Part shown: piece by piece, positions 1-7,886 of the stretch | Layout: the number at the start of each line of letters is the position of its first letter | Position numbering within the stretch: position 1 is the first letter of the stretch | DNA from: Pseudomonas triclosanedens | Lineage (GTDB): Bacteria > Pseudomonadota > Gammaproteobacteria > Pseudomonadales > Pseudomonadaceae | Direction: 5' to 3' | NCBI RefSeq assembly: GCF_026686735.1 | Contig: NZ_CP113432.1 | Coordinates: 2,841,001-2,905,000, forward strand | DNA: 64,000 nt | Translations under genes and position numbers: made by a program | The notes under the pieces: model-generated | What the model saw: only the letters and a program-made list of their open reading frames with translations | What the model was told of the DNA's origin: nothing | The model's database searches: none

Positions 1-527
1 GCCATCCAGTCGTCCTGGGTGCCACCCAGCAGCGGCAAGGCGGACTCGCTGAGAAAGCGCAGGTCGCCGTCCGGGCCCAGCACCGCCACGCCTTCGGCGA
101 GGTCCTGCATGATCGCCTTCAGGCGGCCTTCGAAGCGTTGCAGATCGCGCGCCACCTGCTTCTCCCGGGAAATATCGCGGAACTGCACCATCAGCACGTC
201 GCGCTCCTGGAGGTGCACCCGGGTGGCGACCGCTTCGGACAGGATCTCCACCCCCTGCTTGGAGCGGTAGCACCACTCGATGGTGCGTTGCCCGGTACGC
301 GCGGCGCCTTCCAGCCAGCGCAGGCCGACCGAGCGGCGGTACTGCGGGGCCCTGGCGGTCATGTCCGGTGCCTTCAGCGGCACCAGCTCTTCCAGGGTGA
401 AGCCGAGCACGGCGAGTGCGGCGTTGTTCGCCCAGAGGATTTCCTTGGTCTGCGCATCGTGGAGGATCACGCACAGCGGCATGGCCTGGAGCAGGGCAAG
501 GAAGTCGTCGGGCTTGGGCTGGAACAT
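1..527 (-). CDS. PAS-domain sensor/regulator, N-terminal part (cut by window edge)
   Basis: An open frame runs from ATG at 527 to the window edge, giving 175 codons of the N-terminus. The protein has two PAS-like segments. The first (about residues 10-125) begins with MFQPKPDDFLALLQAMP and contains the typical WANNAALAVLGF and VQFRDIS elements. The second (about 135 onward) contains AVLGPDGDLRFLS. The output domain lies outside the window, so it could be a histidine kinase or a PAS-LuxR activator. It is divergent from iacA across 213 bp, so it is probably the local sensor or regulator of the iac genes. A FixJ-type response regulator beside iacG-catA (41682-42308) is a possible partner. Function is inferred from context. 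Confidence 0.7.
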   Translation of the reverse strand, partial: MFQPKPDDFLALLQAMPLCVILHDAQTKEILWANNAALAVLGFTLEELVPLKAPDMTARAPQYRRSVGLRWLEGAARTGQRTIEWCYRSKQGVEILSEAVATRVHLQERDVLMVQFRDISREKQVARDLQRFEGRLKAIMQDLAEGVAVLGPDGDLRFLSESALPLLGGTQDDWM

Positions 528-607
528 CGGACACGCTCGGGCAGGCAGGTGCTGTCTTTATACCGCGCAGCGTAGCGCGAAGGGACTGCGGAGTAACCCG
601 GCGCCGA

Positions 608-624
608 CTAGGGGATTCCCTTAG
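608..624. promoter_or_regulatory. Imperfect palindrome in the iacA control region
   Basis: The 17 bp CTAGGGGATTCCCTTAG is nearly self-complementary. Its centre is about 33 bp upstream of the proposed -35 element of iacA, the usual place for an activator site. A second short inverted repeat, GGGGC-N5-GCCCC, lies about 10 bp downstream. The bound protein is unknown. Confidence 0.4.
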
Positions 625-648
625 GCATGGGGCTGCACGCCCCAATAG

Positions 649-683
649 TTGGCCGGGCAGGGCGGTTCATACACTGGCCCCAT
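649..683 (+). promoter_or_regulatory. Candidate iacA core promoter
   Basis: TTGGCC, 15 bp, then TACACT followed by GGCCCCAT. The same arrangement (TTG-N18-TACRCTGGCCCCAT) recurs at 42492-42526 upstream of the flavin reductase and catA. The start site would fall near 682, about 60 bp before iacA. The short spacer suggests activator dependence. Confidence 0.4.
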
Positions 684-740
684 CGACGACCGGCCCGCAT
701 CGAACGGCTCGGTCTTACAAGAACAACCGGAGATGACGCC

Positions 741-1892
741 ATGCTGCGTGCCGCTCTCGCCGAACCGCTCGATGCGGACGGCCGTGCCCTCGAATTCCAG
801 CGCGTGCTCGATGAAGTCCGCCAGCGCCGCGAGGAGTTCGACACCCGCTCCCATGTGCCGCGCGACATGATCGAACGCTTCCGCGACGTGGGCATCTACC
901 GCGCCGCGACGCCCAGGTGCTTCGGTGGCGACGCGCTGCCGCCGGCCCGGTTCCTGCGCCTGGTCGAGCGCATCGCCGAGGCCGATGGCTCCGCCGGCTG
1001 GGTCGCCAGCTTCGGCAGCGCCAGCACCTACCTCACCGCGCTGCCGCGCCACACCCTCGCCGAGCTCTATGCCGACGGCCCGGACCTGGTGTTCGCCGGC
1101 GGCCTGTTCCCGATCCAGCCGGCGACCCAGGTGGAAGGCGGCTGGCGCGTCAGCGGCACCTGGAAGTTCGCCAGCGGCTGCAAGGGCGCCGACGTGCTCG
1201 GCGTCGGTATCGGCATCGGTGGTCCCGGCGGCAAGCCGCGCACCGCACTGCTGCGCGCCAGGGACGTGGAAATCGTCGAGAACTGGAACGTGGTCGGCCT
1301 CAAGGGCACCGGCAGCCATGACCTGAAGCTCGACAACGCCTTCGTCGCGGACGACTGGACCTTCATCCGCGGCGGCGAATCGAGCATCGACGAACCGCTG
1401 TACCGCTACCCGACCATCGCCTACGCCGCCCAGGTGCTCGCCGTGGTGAACCTGGGCCTTGCCCGTGCGGCGCTGGACGAAATCACCCGCATGGCCTCGT
1501 CCAGCGGCGTTACCGGCGCGCCAAAGTTGGGCGATCGGGCCTACGTGCGCATCGAGATCGGCAAGGCCGAAGCTGAATTGCAGGCCGCGCGTGGTTTCTT
1601 CTACGACGCCACGGAAACCGTCTGGGAATCGATTCTCGCCGGCAACGCCGTCAGCCCCGAGCAGGTGAGCCAGTTGCGCCTGTCCGCTGTGCATGTGTCC
1701 CGCGCCGGCGCCGACGTGGTGCGCCGCGCCTACACCCTGGCCGGCACCACGGCCATCTACCTGCACCACCCGCTGCAGCGCTACCTGCGCGACGCGATGG
1801 TGGTCACCCAGCACGCTTTCCTCAGCGATGGCATGTACGACGGCGCCGGCGCGGTGCTGCTCGATGTGCCGCCGTTCCCCGGATACATCTGA
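741..1892 (+). CDS. iacA: IacA, flavin-dependent indole-3-acetate monooxygenase (acyl-CoA dehydrogenase fold)
   Basis: A 383-residue protein of the group D flavin monooxygenase / acyl-CoA dehydrogenase-like family. IacA starts indole-3-acetate breakdown by oxygenating the indole ring at C2, using reduced flavin from a partner reductase (IacG). Visible marks are the N-terminal helical segment with HVPRDMIERFRDVGIYR, the central AEADGSAGWVASFGS region, the beta-domain VSGTWKFASGC and a C-terminal helical bundle ending LDVPPFPGYI. ATG 741 is chosen because GGAG lies 8 bp upstream; the frame stays open to 627 without a better site. It heads an operon-like run of eight genes. Assignment rests on family plus the whole-cluster match to known iac loci. 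Confidence 0.85.
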   Translation: MLRAALAEPLDADGRALEFQRVLDEVRQRREEFDTRSHVPRDMIERFRDVGIYRAATPRCFGGDALPPARFLRLVERIAEADGSAGWVASFGSASTYLTALPRHTLAELYADGPDLVFAGGLFPIQPATQVEGGWRVSGTWKFASGCKGADVLGVGIGIGGPGGKPRTALLRARDVEIVENWNVVGLKGTGSHDLKLDNAFVADDWTFIRGGESSIDEPLYRYPTIAYAAQVLAVVNLGLARAALDEITRMASSSGVTGAPKLGDRAYVRIEIGKAEAELQAARGFFYDATETVWESILAGNAVSPEQVSQLRLSAVHVSRAGADVVRRAYTLAGTTAIYLHHPLQRYLRDAMVVTQHAFLSDGMYDGAGAVLLDVPPFPGYI

Positions 1893-1991
1893 CAACCCAG
1901 AGGGCCTGGTTTCGATCCTGCGAGCTGGAACCGCGGTACGCGGCTGGCGCGCAGCAGACCGACAGCAGGCCCCAAGAACAAGGACCGAGCC

Positions 1992-2363
1992 ATGACCCGC
2001 CCCACCACCGAACCCTTGCGCGTACTGTTCTGCATCGGCATCGCCCAGCCGTTCTTCGACCTGCCCACCGGTGAAGGCATCACCGTGTGGAAGGGCTTCT
2101 CGAAGATGATGAGCGACCTCGGCGCGCTGCCGGGCATGAACGTGCTCGGCGTGCTGGACGACGACCGCCTGATGGTCGGCCCGTCCACCACCTCGCCCTG
2201 GACCGTCTACATCATGGCCGACGTCGACTGCCACCAGACCGTGATCGACGCCTGCAACCTGTTCCGCACCACTCCGGTGGGCGAGTACAGCCTGTGGAAG
2301 TACGCCAAGGTCGAGGCGCGCATCGGCCGTCCGTTGACCATCCCCGAAGCCGCGCGGACCTGA
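1992..2363 (+). CDS. iacB: IacB-like small conserved protein
   Basis: A 123-residue protein starting MTRPTTEPLRVLFCIG. No catalytic motif or signal peptide is visible. It has the size and alternating strand/helix pattern of small ferredoxin-fold dimeric proteins, and occupies the place of iacB, the small protein beside iacA in known iac clusters. Its exact role is unsettled. A 99-bp gap separates it from iacA. The start follows GGACCGAGCC, which has only a modest Shine-Dalgarno match. The next gene begins three bases after its stop, so translation is probably coupled. Confidence 0.7.
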   Translation: MTRPTTEPLRVLFCIGIAQPFFDLPTGEGITVWKGFSKMMSDLGALPGMNVLGVLDDDRLMVGPSTTSPWTVYIMADVDCHQTVIDACNLFRTTPVGEYSLWKYAKVEARIGRPLTIPEAART

Positions 2364-2366
2364 GCC

Positions 2367-2867
2367 ATGAGCAGCCTGAGCATGGCCGAACTGAGCCGCC
2401 GCCTGGAGGTTCTCGAAGCAGAGAGCCAGGTGCGCCGCCTGATGGCTCGCTACATGGACCTCTGCGACGTGCCGCGCGCGCCGGTGGCGCTCAGCCAACT
2501 GGCCGAGCTGTTCAGCGAGGACGCCGTGTGGGAGGGCATCGGCACCTCCACCGCGCAAACCTTCGGCCATCACCAGGGCCGCGAGGCCATCGCACGGTTC
2601 GTCTTCAGCTACCTGCCGCCGTCGCCGCACTTCGCAGTGAACCTCCACTTCCTCACCAGCGAGTCGATCCGCGTCGACGGCCCCACCGCCCGCGGGCAAT
2701 GGATCATGCAGCAGCTTTCGACCTACGCCGAGGGCCGCACCGAACTGTTCGGCACGCGCCTGGACATCGACTTCCGCGAGATCGACGGGCGCTGGCAGAT
2801 CAGCCACTTCCGCACCCAGCGCCTGTCGCAGCGCCTGCTGGGCAGCGCAGAGGAGCGACGTCCATGA
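2367..2867 (+). CDS. iacI: IacI, SnoaL/NTF2-like protein
   Basis: A 166-residue protein with a SnoaL-like (NTF2) fold: an N-terminal helix pair (AELSRRLEVLEAESQVRRLMARYMD in two parts), then LAELFSEDAVWEG, REAIARFVF and a C-terminal strand EIDGRWQISHFR. Such proteins act as small hydrolases, isomerases or dioxygenase-like subunits. IacI is a known iac gene whose chemical step is not firmly assigned. It starts just after iacB and overlaps iacH by an ATGA junction, so the three are co-translated. Reading it as a second small dioxygenase subunit is less likely because iacD is present. Confidence 0.75.
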   Translation: MSSLSMAELSRRLEVLEAESQVRRLMARYMDLCDVPRAPVALSQLAELFSEDAVWEGIGTSTAQTFGHHQGREAIARFVFSYLPPSPHFAVNLHFLTSESIRVDGPTARGQWIMQQLSTYAEGRTELFGTRLDIDFREIDGRWQISHFRTQRLSQRLLGSAEERRP

Positions 2868-4021
2868 GTACCTTCGTCAGCCAATTCCTCCTGGGCCGCA
2901 GCGACCACGGCAAGCGCGTCGCGGTCAAGGACAGCATCGACATCGCCGGCCATCCGACCCGTTGTGGCACCCGCGCGCTGGCCGACGCCGCGCCGGCCGC
3001 GCGTAACGCCTTCGTGGTCGACGCCGTGCTCGACGCCGGCTGGCAGATTGTCGGCAAGACCAACCTGCACGAACTGGCCTTCGGCGTCACCGGCATCAAC
3101 GACTGGACCGGCACGCCGATCAACCCGATGGCTCCGGACCGCGTGCCGGGCGGCTCCTCCAGCGGTTCCGCGTCCGCCGTGGCGGCCGGGCTGGCGGATA
3201 TCGCCCTGGGTACCGATACCGGTGGCTCGGTGCGCGTGCCGGCGGCGTGCTGCGGCATCGCCGGGCTGAAGCCAACCTTCGGCCGCGTCAGCCGCGATGG
3301 CGTGCACCCGGCGCAGAGCAGTCTGGATTGCGTCGGACCGTTCGCCGCCAACATGGCTGACCTGATCGCCGCCATGCGGGTCATCTGCCCCGGTTTCGGC
3401 GACGCGCAACTACCGGGCGAGGGCGCCCGCGTAGCCTTCCTCGAAGTGCCAGCCGCGCCGCATATTCAGGCTTGCCTGGGCGCCGCCGCCGACCGTGCCG
3501 GCTGGCGCCGCAGCCACCTGTACCTCGGCGAGTTCGAGGCGGCTTTCCAGGCCGGGCTGGTGGTGATCAATCATGAGAATTGGGCTGCCTACGCGGCGTT
3601 GACCGGCAAGGGCCTGATTGGCGCCGACGTCGAGCAACGCCTGCTGCTGGCCAGCCGCACCACCGACGCCGAGCGCGCCGAAGCGGAGAAGGTGCGCGAC
3701 AGTTTCACCCACGCCATCGACGCTGCGCTGGAAGACTTCGAGGTGCTCCTGCTGCCGACCATGCCCGACCTGCCGCCGCTGCTTTCCGACGCGCGCAATG
3801 GCAAGTCCGTGGCCGGCATGACGCCTCTGGTGCGGCCTTTCAACCTGAGCGGGCACCCGGCGCTGAGCGTGCCGGTGGAGCTGGATTGCGGCGGGCTGAA
3901 AGTCGGCCTGCAGATCGTCGGCCGCAAGGGTGACGACGAGCGCGTCTGTGCCTTCGGCGCGCAACTGGAACACAGCCTGGCTGCCACGCGGCCTGCACAA
4001 AAACACAAGAAATCGGCATGA
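2864..4021 (+). CDS. iacH: IacH, amidase-signature hydrolase
   Basis: A 385-residue amidase-signature enzyme. The Lys-cisSer-Ser triad region is clear: VAVKDSIDI near residue 24, GGSSSGSASAVAAGL near 98 and GTDTGGSVRVPAA near 118. Amidases of this family hydrolyse C-N bonds, which suits opening of an oxindole-type intermediate or removal of the ring nitrogen group; IacH is the amidase-like member of the iac set. At 385 residues it is shorter than typical amidases (450-500). The ATG overlaps the stop of iacI (ATGA). A frame open upstream to 2087 is a shadow of iacB and iacI. Confidence 0.8.
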   Translation: MSTFVSQFLLGRSDHGKRVAVKDSIDIAGHPTRCGTRALADAAPAARNAFVVDAVLDAGWQIVGKTNLHELAFGVTGINDWTGTPINPMAPDRVPGGSSSGSASAVAAGLADIALGTDTGGSVRVPAACCGIAGLKPTFGRVSRDGVHPAQSSLDCVGPFAANMADLIAAMRVICPGFGDAQLPGEGARVAFLEVPAAPHIQACLGAAADRAGWRRSHLYLGEFEAAFQAGLVVINHENWAAYAALTGKGLIGADVEQRLLLASRTTDAERAEAEKVRDSFTHAIDAALEDFEVLLLPTMPDLPPLLSDARNGKSVAGMTPLVRPFNLSGHPALSVPVELDCGGLKVGLQIVGRKGDDERVCAFGAQLEHSLAATRPAQKHKKSA

Positions 4022-4031
4022 GGAGAAGGGC

Positions 4032-5315
4032 ATGAGCGCTCACGAATACCGGCTGATCGCCCGGTCGCGCAGCGTCGAGGAGCTGGTCGGCGACGACCGC
4101 GTCGACGTCTCGCTGTACAACGACCCGCAACTGTTCGACGCGGAGATGGACAAGATCTTCTACCGCACCTGGGTGTGGGTCGCCCATGAAAGCGAAGTGC
4201 GCAATCCCGGCGACTTCAAGACCACCAGCGTCGGTCGCCGCCCGGTTATCGTGGTGCGCGACAAGAAAGGCAATATCAACGTCCTGGAAAACCGCTGCCG
4301 CCACCGTGGCGCCACCGTGTGCGAGAAGCACAAGGGCAACGCCACCGGTTTCACCTGCCCGTACCACAGTTGGTCCTACGCGCTGGACGGCAAGCTGCGC
4401 GCACTGCCGTACCCGGACGGCTACGAGGACATCCTCGACAAGTCCGAGCTGCCGCTCACCAGCCTGCGGGTCGAGAGCTACGCCGGCATGGTGTTCGCCA
4501 CCTACAACGACGAGATCGAACCGCTGGAAGACTTCCTCGGCGGGGCGAAGCACTGGATGGACCTGTTCATGAAGCAGGGCGCCGGCTACCCGATCAAGAC
4601 CCAGGGCGAACACAAATTCACCTTCAAGGGCAACTGGAAGATCCAGTTGGAAAACACCACCGACGGCTACCACTTCCCCATCGTGCACAAGTCGTTCATG
4701 TCCTCGGTGGATGAAGAGACCGAAGAAATGCTCTCGTTCATGAGCGACGAGCAGGCGGTCACCCATGCCCTGGGCAACGGCCATAGCGTGATGGTGATGG
4801 TTCCCGAACACGTCGACCTCGACCACGACGACGGCACCGAGCAGCTCCAGGAGCGCTTCGCCCACGTCACCGCGGAACTGTCGAAAACCATGCAGCCTGC
4901 CCAAGTGCGCCGCATCGTCCGTTCGCTGCACGGCGCCGGTTTCAACCTCAACCTGTTCCCCAACGTGGCCATGTCCATGTCGTTCTTCCGCGTGCTGCGG
5001 CCGATCTCCGTCACCGAGACCGAGATTCGCCACGTGGCGCTGGGCATGGACGGCGGCCCGGAAATCGCCAACCGCGAGCGCATGCGCATTCACGAGCACT
5101 TCCAGGGCCCGTTCGGCTTCGGCAGCCCGGATGACGCCGAGGCCTGGGACCGCGTGCAGCGTGGCTCCTACGCCGGCGTCGACGCGCCGATCCTGGTCAA
5201 CCGCGGCCTGAACCGCGAAGTGGTCGCGCAGAACGGCGACAAGGTCTCCCACGCCACCGACGAAGGTGGCATGCGCGAGGCGTACCGGATGTGGAAAAGG
5301 ATGATGAGCCAATGA
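4032..5315 (+). CDS. iacC: IacC, Rieske non-haem iron oxygenase large subunit
   Basis: A 427-residue ring-hydroxylating oxygenase alpha subunit. The Rieske [2Fe-2S] ligands are C89, H91, C109 and H112 (CRHRG and CPYHSW). The mononuclear iron site is NTTDGYHFPIVH, with D211, H214 and H219. With IacD as beta subunit and IacF as reductase it probably carries out the dioxygenation that leads to catechol in indole-3-acetate breakdown. The start ATG follows AGGAGAAGGGC, a strong ribosome site, 10 bp after iacH. iacD overlaps by ATGA, which suits equimolar alpha and beta subunits. Confidence 0.9.
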   Translation: MSAHEYRLIARSRSVEELVGDDRVDVSLYNDPQLFDAEMDKIFYRTWVWVAHESEVRNPGDFKTTSVGRRPVIVVRDKKGNINVLENRCRHRGATVCEKHKGNATGFTCPYHSWSYALDGKLRALPYPDGYEDILDKSELPLTSLRVESYAGMVFATYNDEIEPLEDFLGGAKHWMDLFMKQGAGYPIKTQGEHKFTFKGNWKIQLENTTDGYHFPIVHKSFMSSVDEETEEMLSFMSDEQAVTHALGNGHSVMVMVPEHVDLDHDDGTEQLQERFAHVTAELSKTMQPAQVRRIVRSLHGAGFNLNLFPNVAMSMSFFRVLRPISVTETEIRHVALGMDGGPEIANRERMRIHEHFQGPFGFGSPDDAEAWDRVQRGSYAGVDAPILVNRGLNREVVAQNGDKVSHATDEGGMREAYRMWKRMMSQ

Positions 5316-5809
5316 GCTACGACACCCTGAACGGCTTCTCCGGCCCGCTGGCCAAGGCCATCGAATTCGTCTGGCGCGAAGCCGAGCTACTGGACCGCAA
5401 GGACTACGCGCAGTGGTCGCAGCTGTGGAGCGAGGATGGCGTCTACGTGGTGCCGATCGAAGGTGAGGACGATGACTTCGCCTCGCGCCTGAACTACGTG
5501 TTCGACGACGCGCGCATGCGTGCCCTGCGCATCGAGCGCCTCACCGGCGGCCATTCGCCGTCGGCGGTGGAGGCGGCGAAGACCGTGCGCACCGTATCGC
5601 GCTTCACCCTGGTGGAAGCGGCGGGCGACCTCGTCGAGGTGAACTCGGCGCAGGTGCTCTACGCCTACAAGCGCGGCTTGGCGACGCCGTTCATTGCCGA
5701 CCTGAACCACCGCATCCGCTTCGTCGATGGCCAGCCGCGGCTGGAGCGCAAGGTGATCCGCCTGATCAACGCCGAAGACGCGCTCAATGCGCTCGGCTTC
5801 CTGCTCTGA
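5312..5809 (+). CDS. iacD: IacD, ring-hydroxylating dioxygenase small subunit
   Basis: A 165-residue beta subunit of an aromatic-ring dioxygenase (NTF2-like fold). It shows AIEFVWREAELLDRKDY, QLWSEDGVYVVPI, the conserved RERL-like segment LRIERLTGG and the C-terminal RKVIRLINAEDALNALGFLL. It pairs with IacC; the small subunit is structural and helps trimer formation. It overlaps the end of iacC by four bases. The next gene starts 10 bp after its stop. Confidence 0.88.
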   Translation: MSYDTLNGFSGPLAKAIEFVWREAELLDRKDYAQWSQLWSEDGVYVVPIEGEDDDFASRLNYVFDDARMRALRIERLTGGHSPSAVEAAKTVRTVSRFTLVEAAGDLVEVNSAQVLYAYKRGLATPFIADLNHRIRFVDGQPRLERKVIRLINAEDALNALGFLL

Positions 5810-5819
5810 GGGCCGCGCC

Positions 5820-6560
5820 ATGCAACGAGTAGCCCTGGTAACCGGCGCCGCACGCGGGCTGGGTGAAGCCATCGCGCGCCGCCTGCATGCCGCCGGCCTG
5901 CGCGTGGCGCTGGCCGATCTGCAGGAAGAAGCTGTGCAGCGGCTGGCCGACGAACTGGACCCCGAGGGCCGCACGGCCCTCGGCATCCGCCTCGACGCAC
6001 GGGAGAAGGCAGATTTCGAACGCGCCCGCGACCAGCTCGCCGGGCGGTGGGGCGGCACCGACATCCTGGTGAACAACGCCGGGATGTCGAAGGTGGCCGC
6101 GCTGATGGACATCAGCCCCGAGGACTTCGATGCCTCGATGGCGGTGAACCTGCGCGGCACCTTCGTCGCTTGCCAGGTGTTCGGCGCGCACTTCGCGGCG
6201 CGCGGTTTCGGCCGCATCGTCAACATCGCCTCGCTGGCCGGGCAGAACGGCGGCACCGCCACCGGCGGCCACTACGCGGCGGCCAAGGGCGGCGTGGCGA
6301 CCCTGACCAAGGTGTTCGCCCGCGAGCTGTCGGCGCAGGGCGTGACCGTCAACGCCATCTCGCCGGGGCCTCTGGATCTGCCGGTGGTCTACGAGAGCGT
6401 AGCGCCCGAGCGCCTGGAGCAGATCCTCAAGAGTATCCCCGCCGGCCGCCTGGGTGATCCGACCTTCATCGCCGACAGCGTGCTGCTGCTTTGCGCGGAA
6501 AACGGCGGGTCGGTGACGGGCGCCTGCTGGGATATCAACGGCGGATTGTTCATGCGCTGA
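5820..6560 (+). CDS. iacE: IacE, short-chain dehydrogenase/reductase
   Basis: A 246-residue classical SDR. The nucleotide-binding motif TGAARGLG is at residues 8-15, NNAG in the middle, the catalytic Ser in IASLAG and YAAAK with the Tyr/Lys pair. The C-terminus is GACWDINGGLFMR. In the iac pathway IacE acts early, on the oxidised indole acetate intermediate. ATG follows GAGGGCCGCGCC. The gene ends the tight block; 132 bp with a hairpin separate it from iacF. Confidence 0.85.
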   Translation: MQRVALVTGAARGLGEAIARRLHAAGLRVALADLQEEAVQRLADELDPEGRTALGIRLDAREKADFERARDQLAGRWGGTDILVNNAGMSKVAALMDISPEDFDASMAVNLRGTFVACQVFGAHFAARGFGRIVNIASLAGQNGGTATGGHYAAAKGGVATLTKVFARELSAQGVTVNAISPGPLDLPVVYESVAPERLEQILKSIPAGRLGDPTFIADSVLLLCAENGGSVTGACWDINGGLFMR

Positions 6561-6582
6561 GGCGCACTGGCGCAGACAGATT

Positions 6583-6610
6583 GCCGGAGCGGGGCAGGCC
6601 TCGCTCCGGC
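6583..6610. other. Stem-loop between iacE and iacF
   Basis: Nine-base arms GCCGGAGCG and CGCTCCGGC enclose a 10-base loop. No T-run follows, so it is not a classic terminator. It may act as an attenuator or protect the 3' end of the upstream messenger, lowering or uncoupling reductase production. Confidence 0.5.
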
Positions 6611-6692
6611 ACGAGTATCGAAGAACCCGTCCGCTCGCAGAAGCGGTAGGAAGGGGCCGCAGAGCCCACAGCAACGCCTTGCAGGTAACGCC

Positions 6693-7643
6693 ATGATGAA
6701 GGTCAGAATCGAAAGAATCGTCGAAGAAGCGCAAGACATCCGCTCCCTGCGCCTCGTACGTTGTGATGGCCAGCCATTCGACGCCTACGAGCCGGGCGCG
6801 CATATCGACGTCACCGGCCCGACCGGTGTAACGCGCCAGTACTCGCTGTGCAGCCCGCCGGACGACCGCGCCGCCTACCTGGTGGCGATCAAGAAGGAAG
6901 GCGCCTCCCGCGGTGGCTCCGTCGCCCTGCATGAAGTGCGCGAAGGCATGGAACTGGACATCGGTGCGCCGCGCAACCTGTTCCGCCTCGCCCCGGATGC
7001 CCGCGAGCATGTGATGTTCGCCGCCGGCATCGGCGTCACGCCGCTGCTCAGCATGGCCTACCGCCTGAACGCCAGGGGCGAGCCGTATCGTTTGCATTAT
7101 TTCGCTCGTTCCGCCGGGCACGCGGCCTTTGTCCAATTGCTCGGCAGCGAGGCGTTCGCCGGCAAAGTGGAGCTGCATTATGGTGTCGAACCGGCCGACC
7201 TCGAACGCGTGCTGGGCGAGTGCCTGGAGCGTGCGCCGCGGCAGGCCCATGTCTACACCTGCGGCCCGGCGCCGTTCATGAGCAAAGTGGTGGAGATCGC
7301 CGCGCGCAGCCGCCCGGAGGACGCCATTCACCTGGAGCACTTCCAGGCCGACCCCGCCGCCAGCGCGGCGCCAGCCGGTTCCTTCGAGGTCGAGCTGGCG
7401 AGCTCCGGCGTGGTGCTGCATGTACCGGCGGACAGCACGCTGGTGGACGTGCTGCAGGCCCACGGCTGCGACATCGACACCGAATGCCGCGAAGGCATCT
7501 GCGGCACCTGCATTGTCGAGGTACTCGAGGGCGAGCCGGAGCACCGCGACAATTGCCTGTCGAACAAGGAAAAGGCCGCCAACAGGCAGATCTGCGCCTG
7601 CGTTTCGCGCGCGAAATCGGCGCGGTTGGTGCTGGACCTTTAA
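6693..7643 (+). CDS. iacF: IacF, phthalate-dioxygenase-type reductase (flavin, NAD, [2Fe-2S])
   Basis: A 316-residue VanB/PDR-type oxidoreductase. An N-terminal flavin domain has RQYSLCSPP, a central NAD domain has AAGIGVTPLLSMA and YTCGPAPFM, and a C-terminal plant-type ferredoxin domain has ECREGICGTC followed by a distant fourth Cys (DNCLSNKEK). It passes electrons from NAD(P)H to the IacC Rieske centre. The frame allows two adjacent ATGs (6693, 6696); AGGTAACGCC precedes the first. It is the last iac gene in this block and is followed by a dispersed repeat. Confidence 0.87.
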   Translation: MMKVRIERIVEEAQDIRSLRLVRCDGQPFDAYEPGAHIDVTGPTGVTRQYSLCSPPDDRAAYLVAIKKEGASRGGSVALHEVREGMELDIGAPRNLFRLAPDAREHVMFAAGIGVTPLLSMAYRLNARGEPYRLHYFARSAGHAAFVQLLGSEAFAGKVELHYGVEPADLERVLGECLERAPRQAHVYTCGPAPFMSKVVEIAARSRPEDAIHLEHFQADPAASAAPAGSFEVELASSGVVLHVPADSTLVDVLQAHGCDIDTECREGICGTCIVEVLEGEPEHRDNCLSNKEKAANRQICACVSRAKSARLVLDL

Positions 7644-7669
7644 GCGGCGCGCACCCTGCGTGGCACATC

Positions 7670-7742
7670 CGTAGGGCGCATAACCCGGAACGGGTTGTGC
7701 GCCGCGATGGCGGATAACGCCATAGGCGTTATGCGCCCTACG
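7670..7742. repeat. Dispersed palindromic intergenic repeat
   Basis: Fifteen-base perfect arms, CGTAGGGCGCATAAC and GTTATGCGCCCTACG, lie 43 bp apart, with an inner GGAACGGGTTGTGCGCC segment. This type of inverted element is common between genes in Pseudomonas. It sits between the convergent ends of iacF and davA. Confidence 0.7.
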
Positions 7743-7856
7743 TGGTGGCAAGCGCAGCACGACGGCTTCGCAGAACTACAGGGGCTTTTTCCTGCGTCAC
7801 CGGGGCCACCAACCCGTAGGAGCGGAGCACAGTTGACCCGCTGGGGATCAGGCCCC

Positions 7857-7883
7857 AAAGGCCCGGCATCAAGCCGGGCCTTT
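7857..7883. terminator. Bidirectional intrinsic terminator after davA
   Basis: AAAGGCCCGGC, a 5-base loop, then GCCGGGCCTTT. It lies just past the davA stop codon and can also stop readthrough from iacF. Confidence 0.8.
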
Positions 7884-7886
7884 CTC

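Noticed and set aside
621-2807. 728-codon minus-strand open frame opposite iacA, iacB and iacI
   Set aside because: Antisense shadow caused by high GC at third positions; its product is low-complexity (Ala, Gly, His, Val) and the plus strand carries clear families.
5784-7760. 658-codon minus-strand frame opposite iacE and iacF
   Set aside because: Shadow frame; it crosses the start and stop of two well-supported genes and has no recognisable domain.
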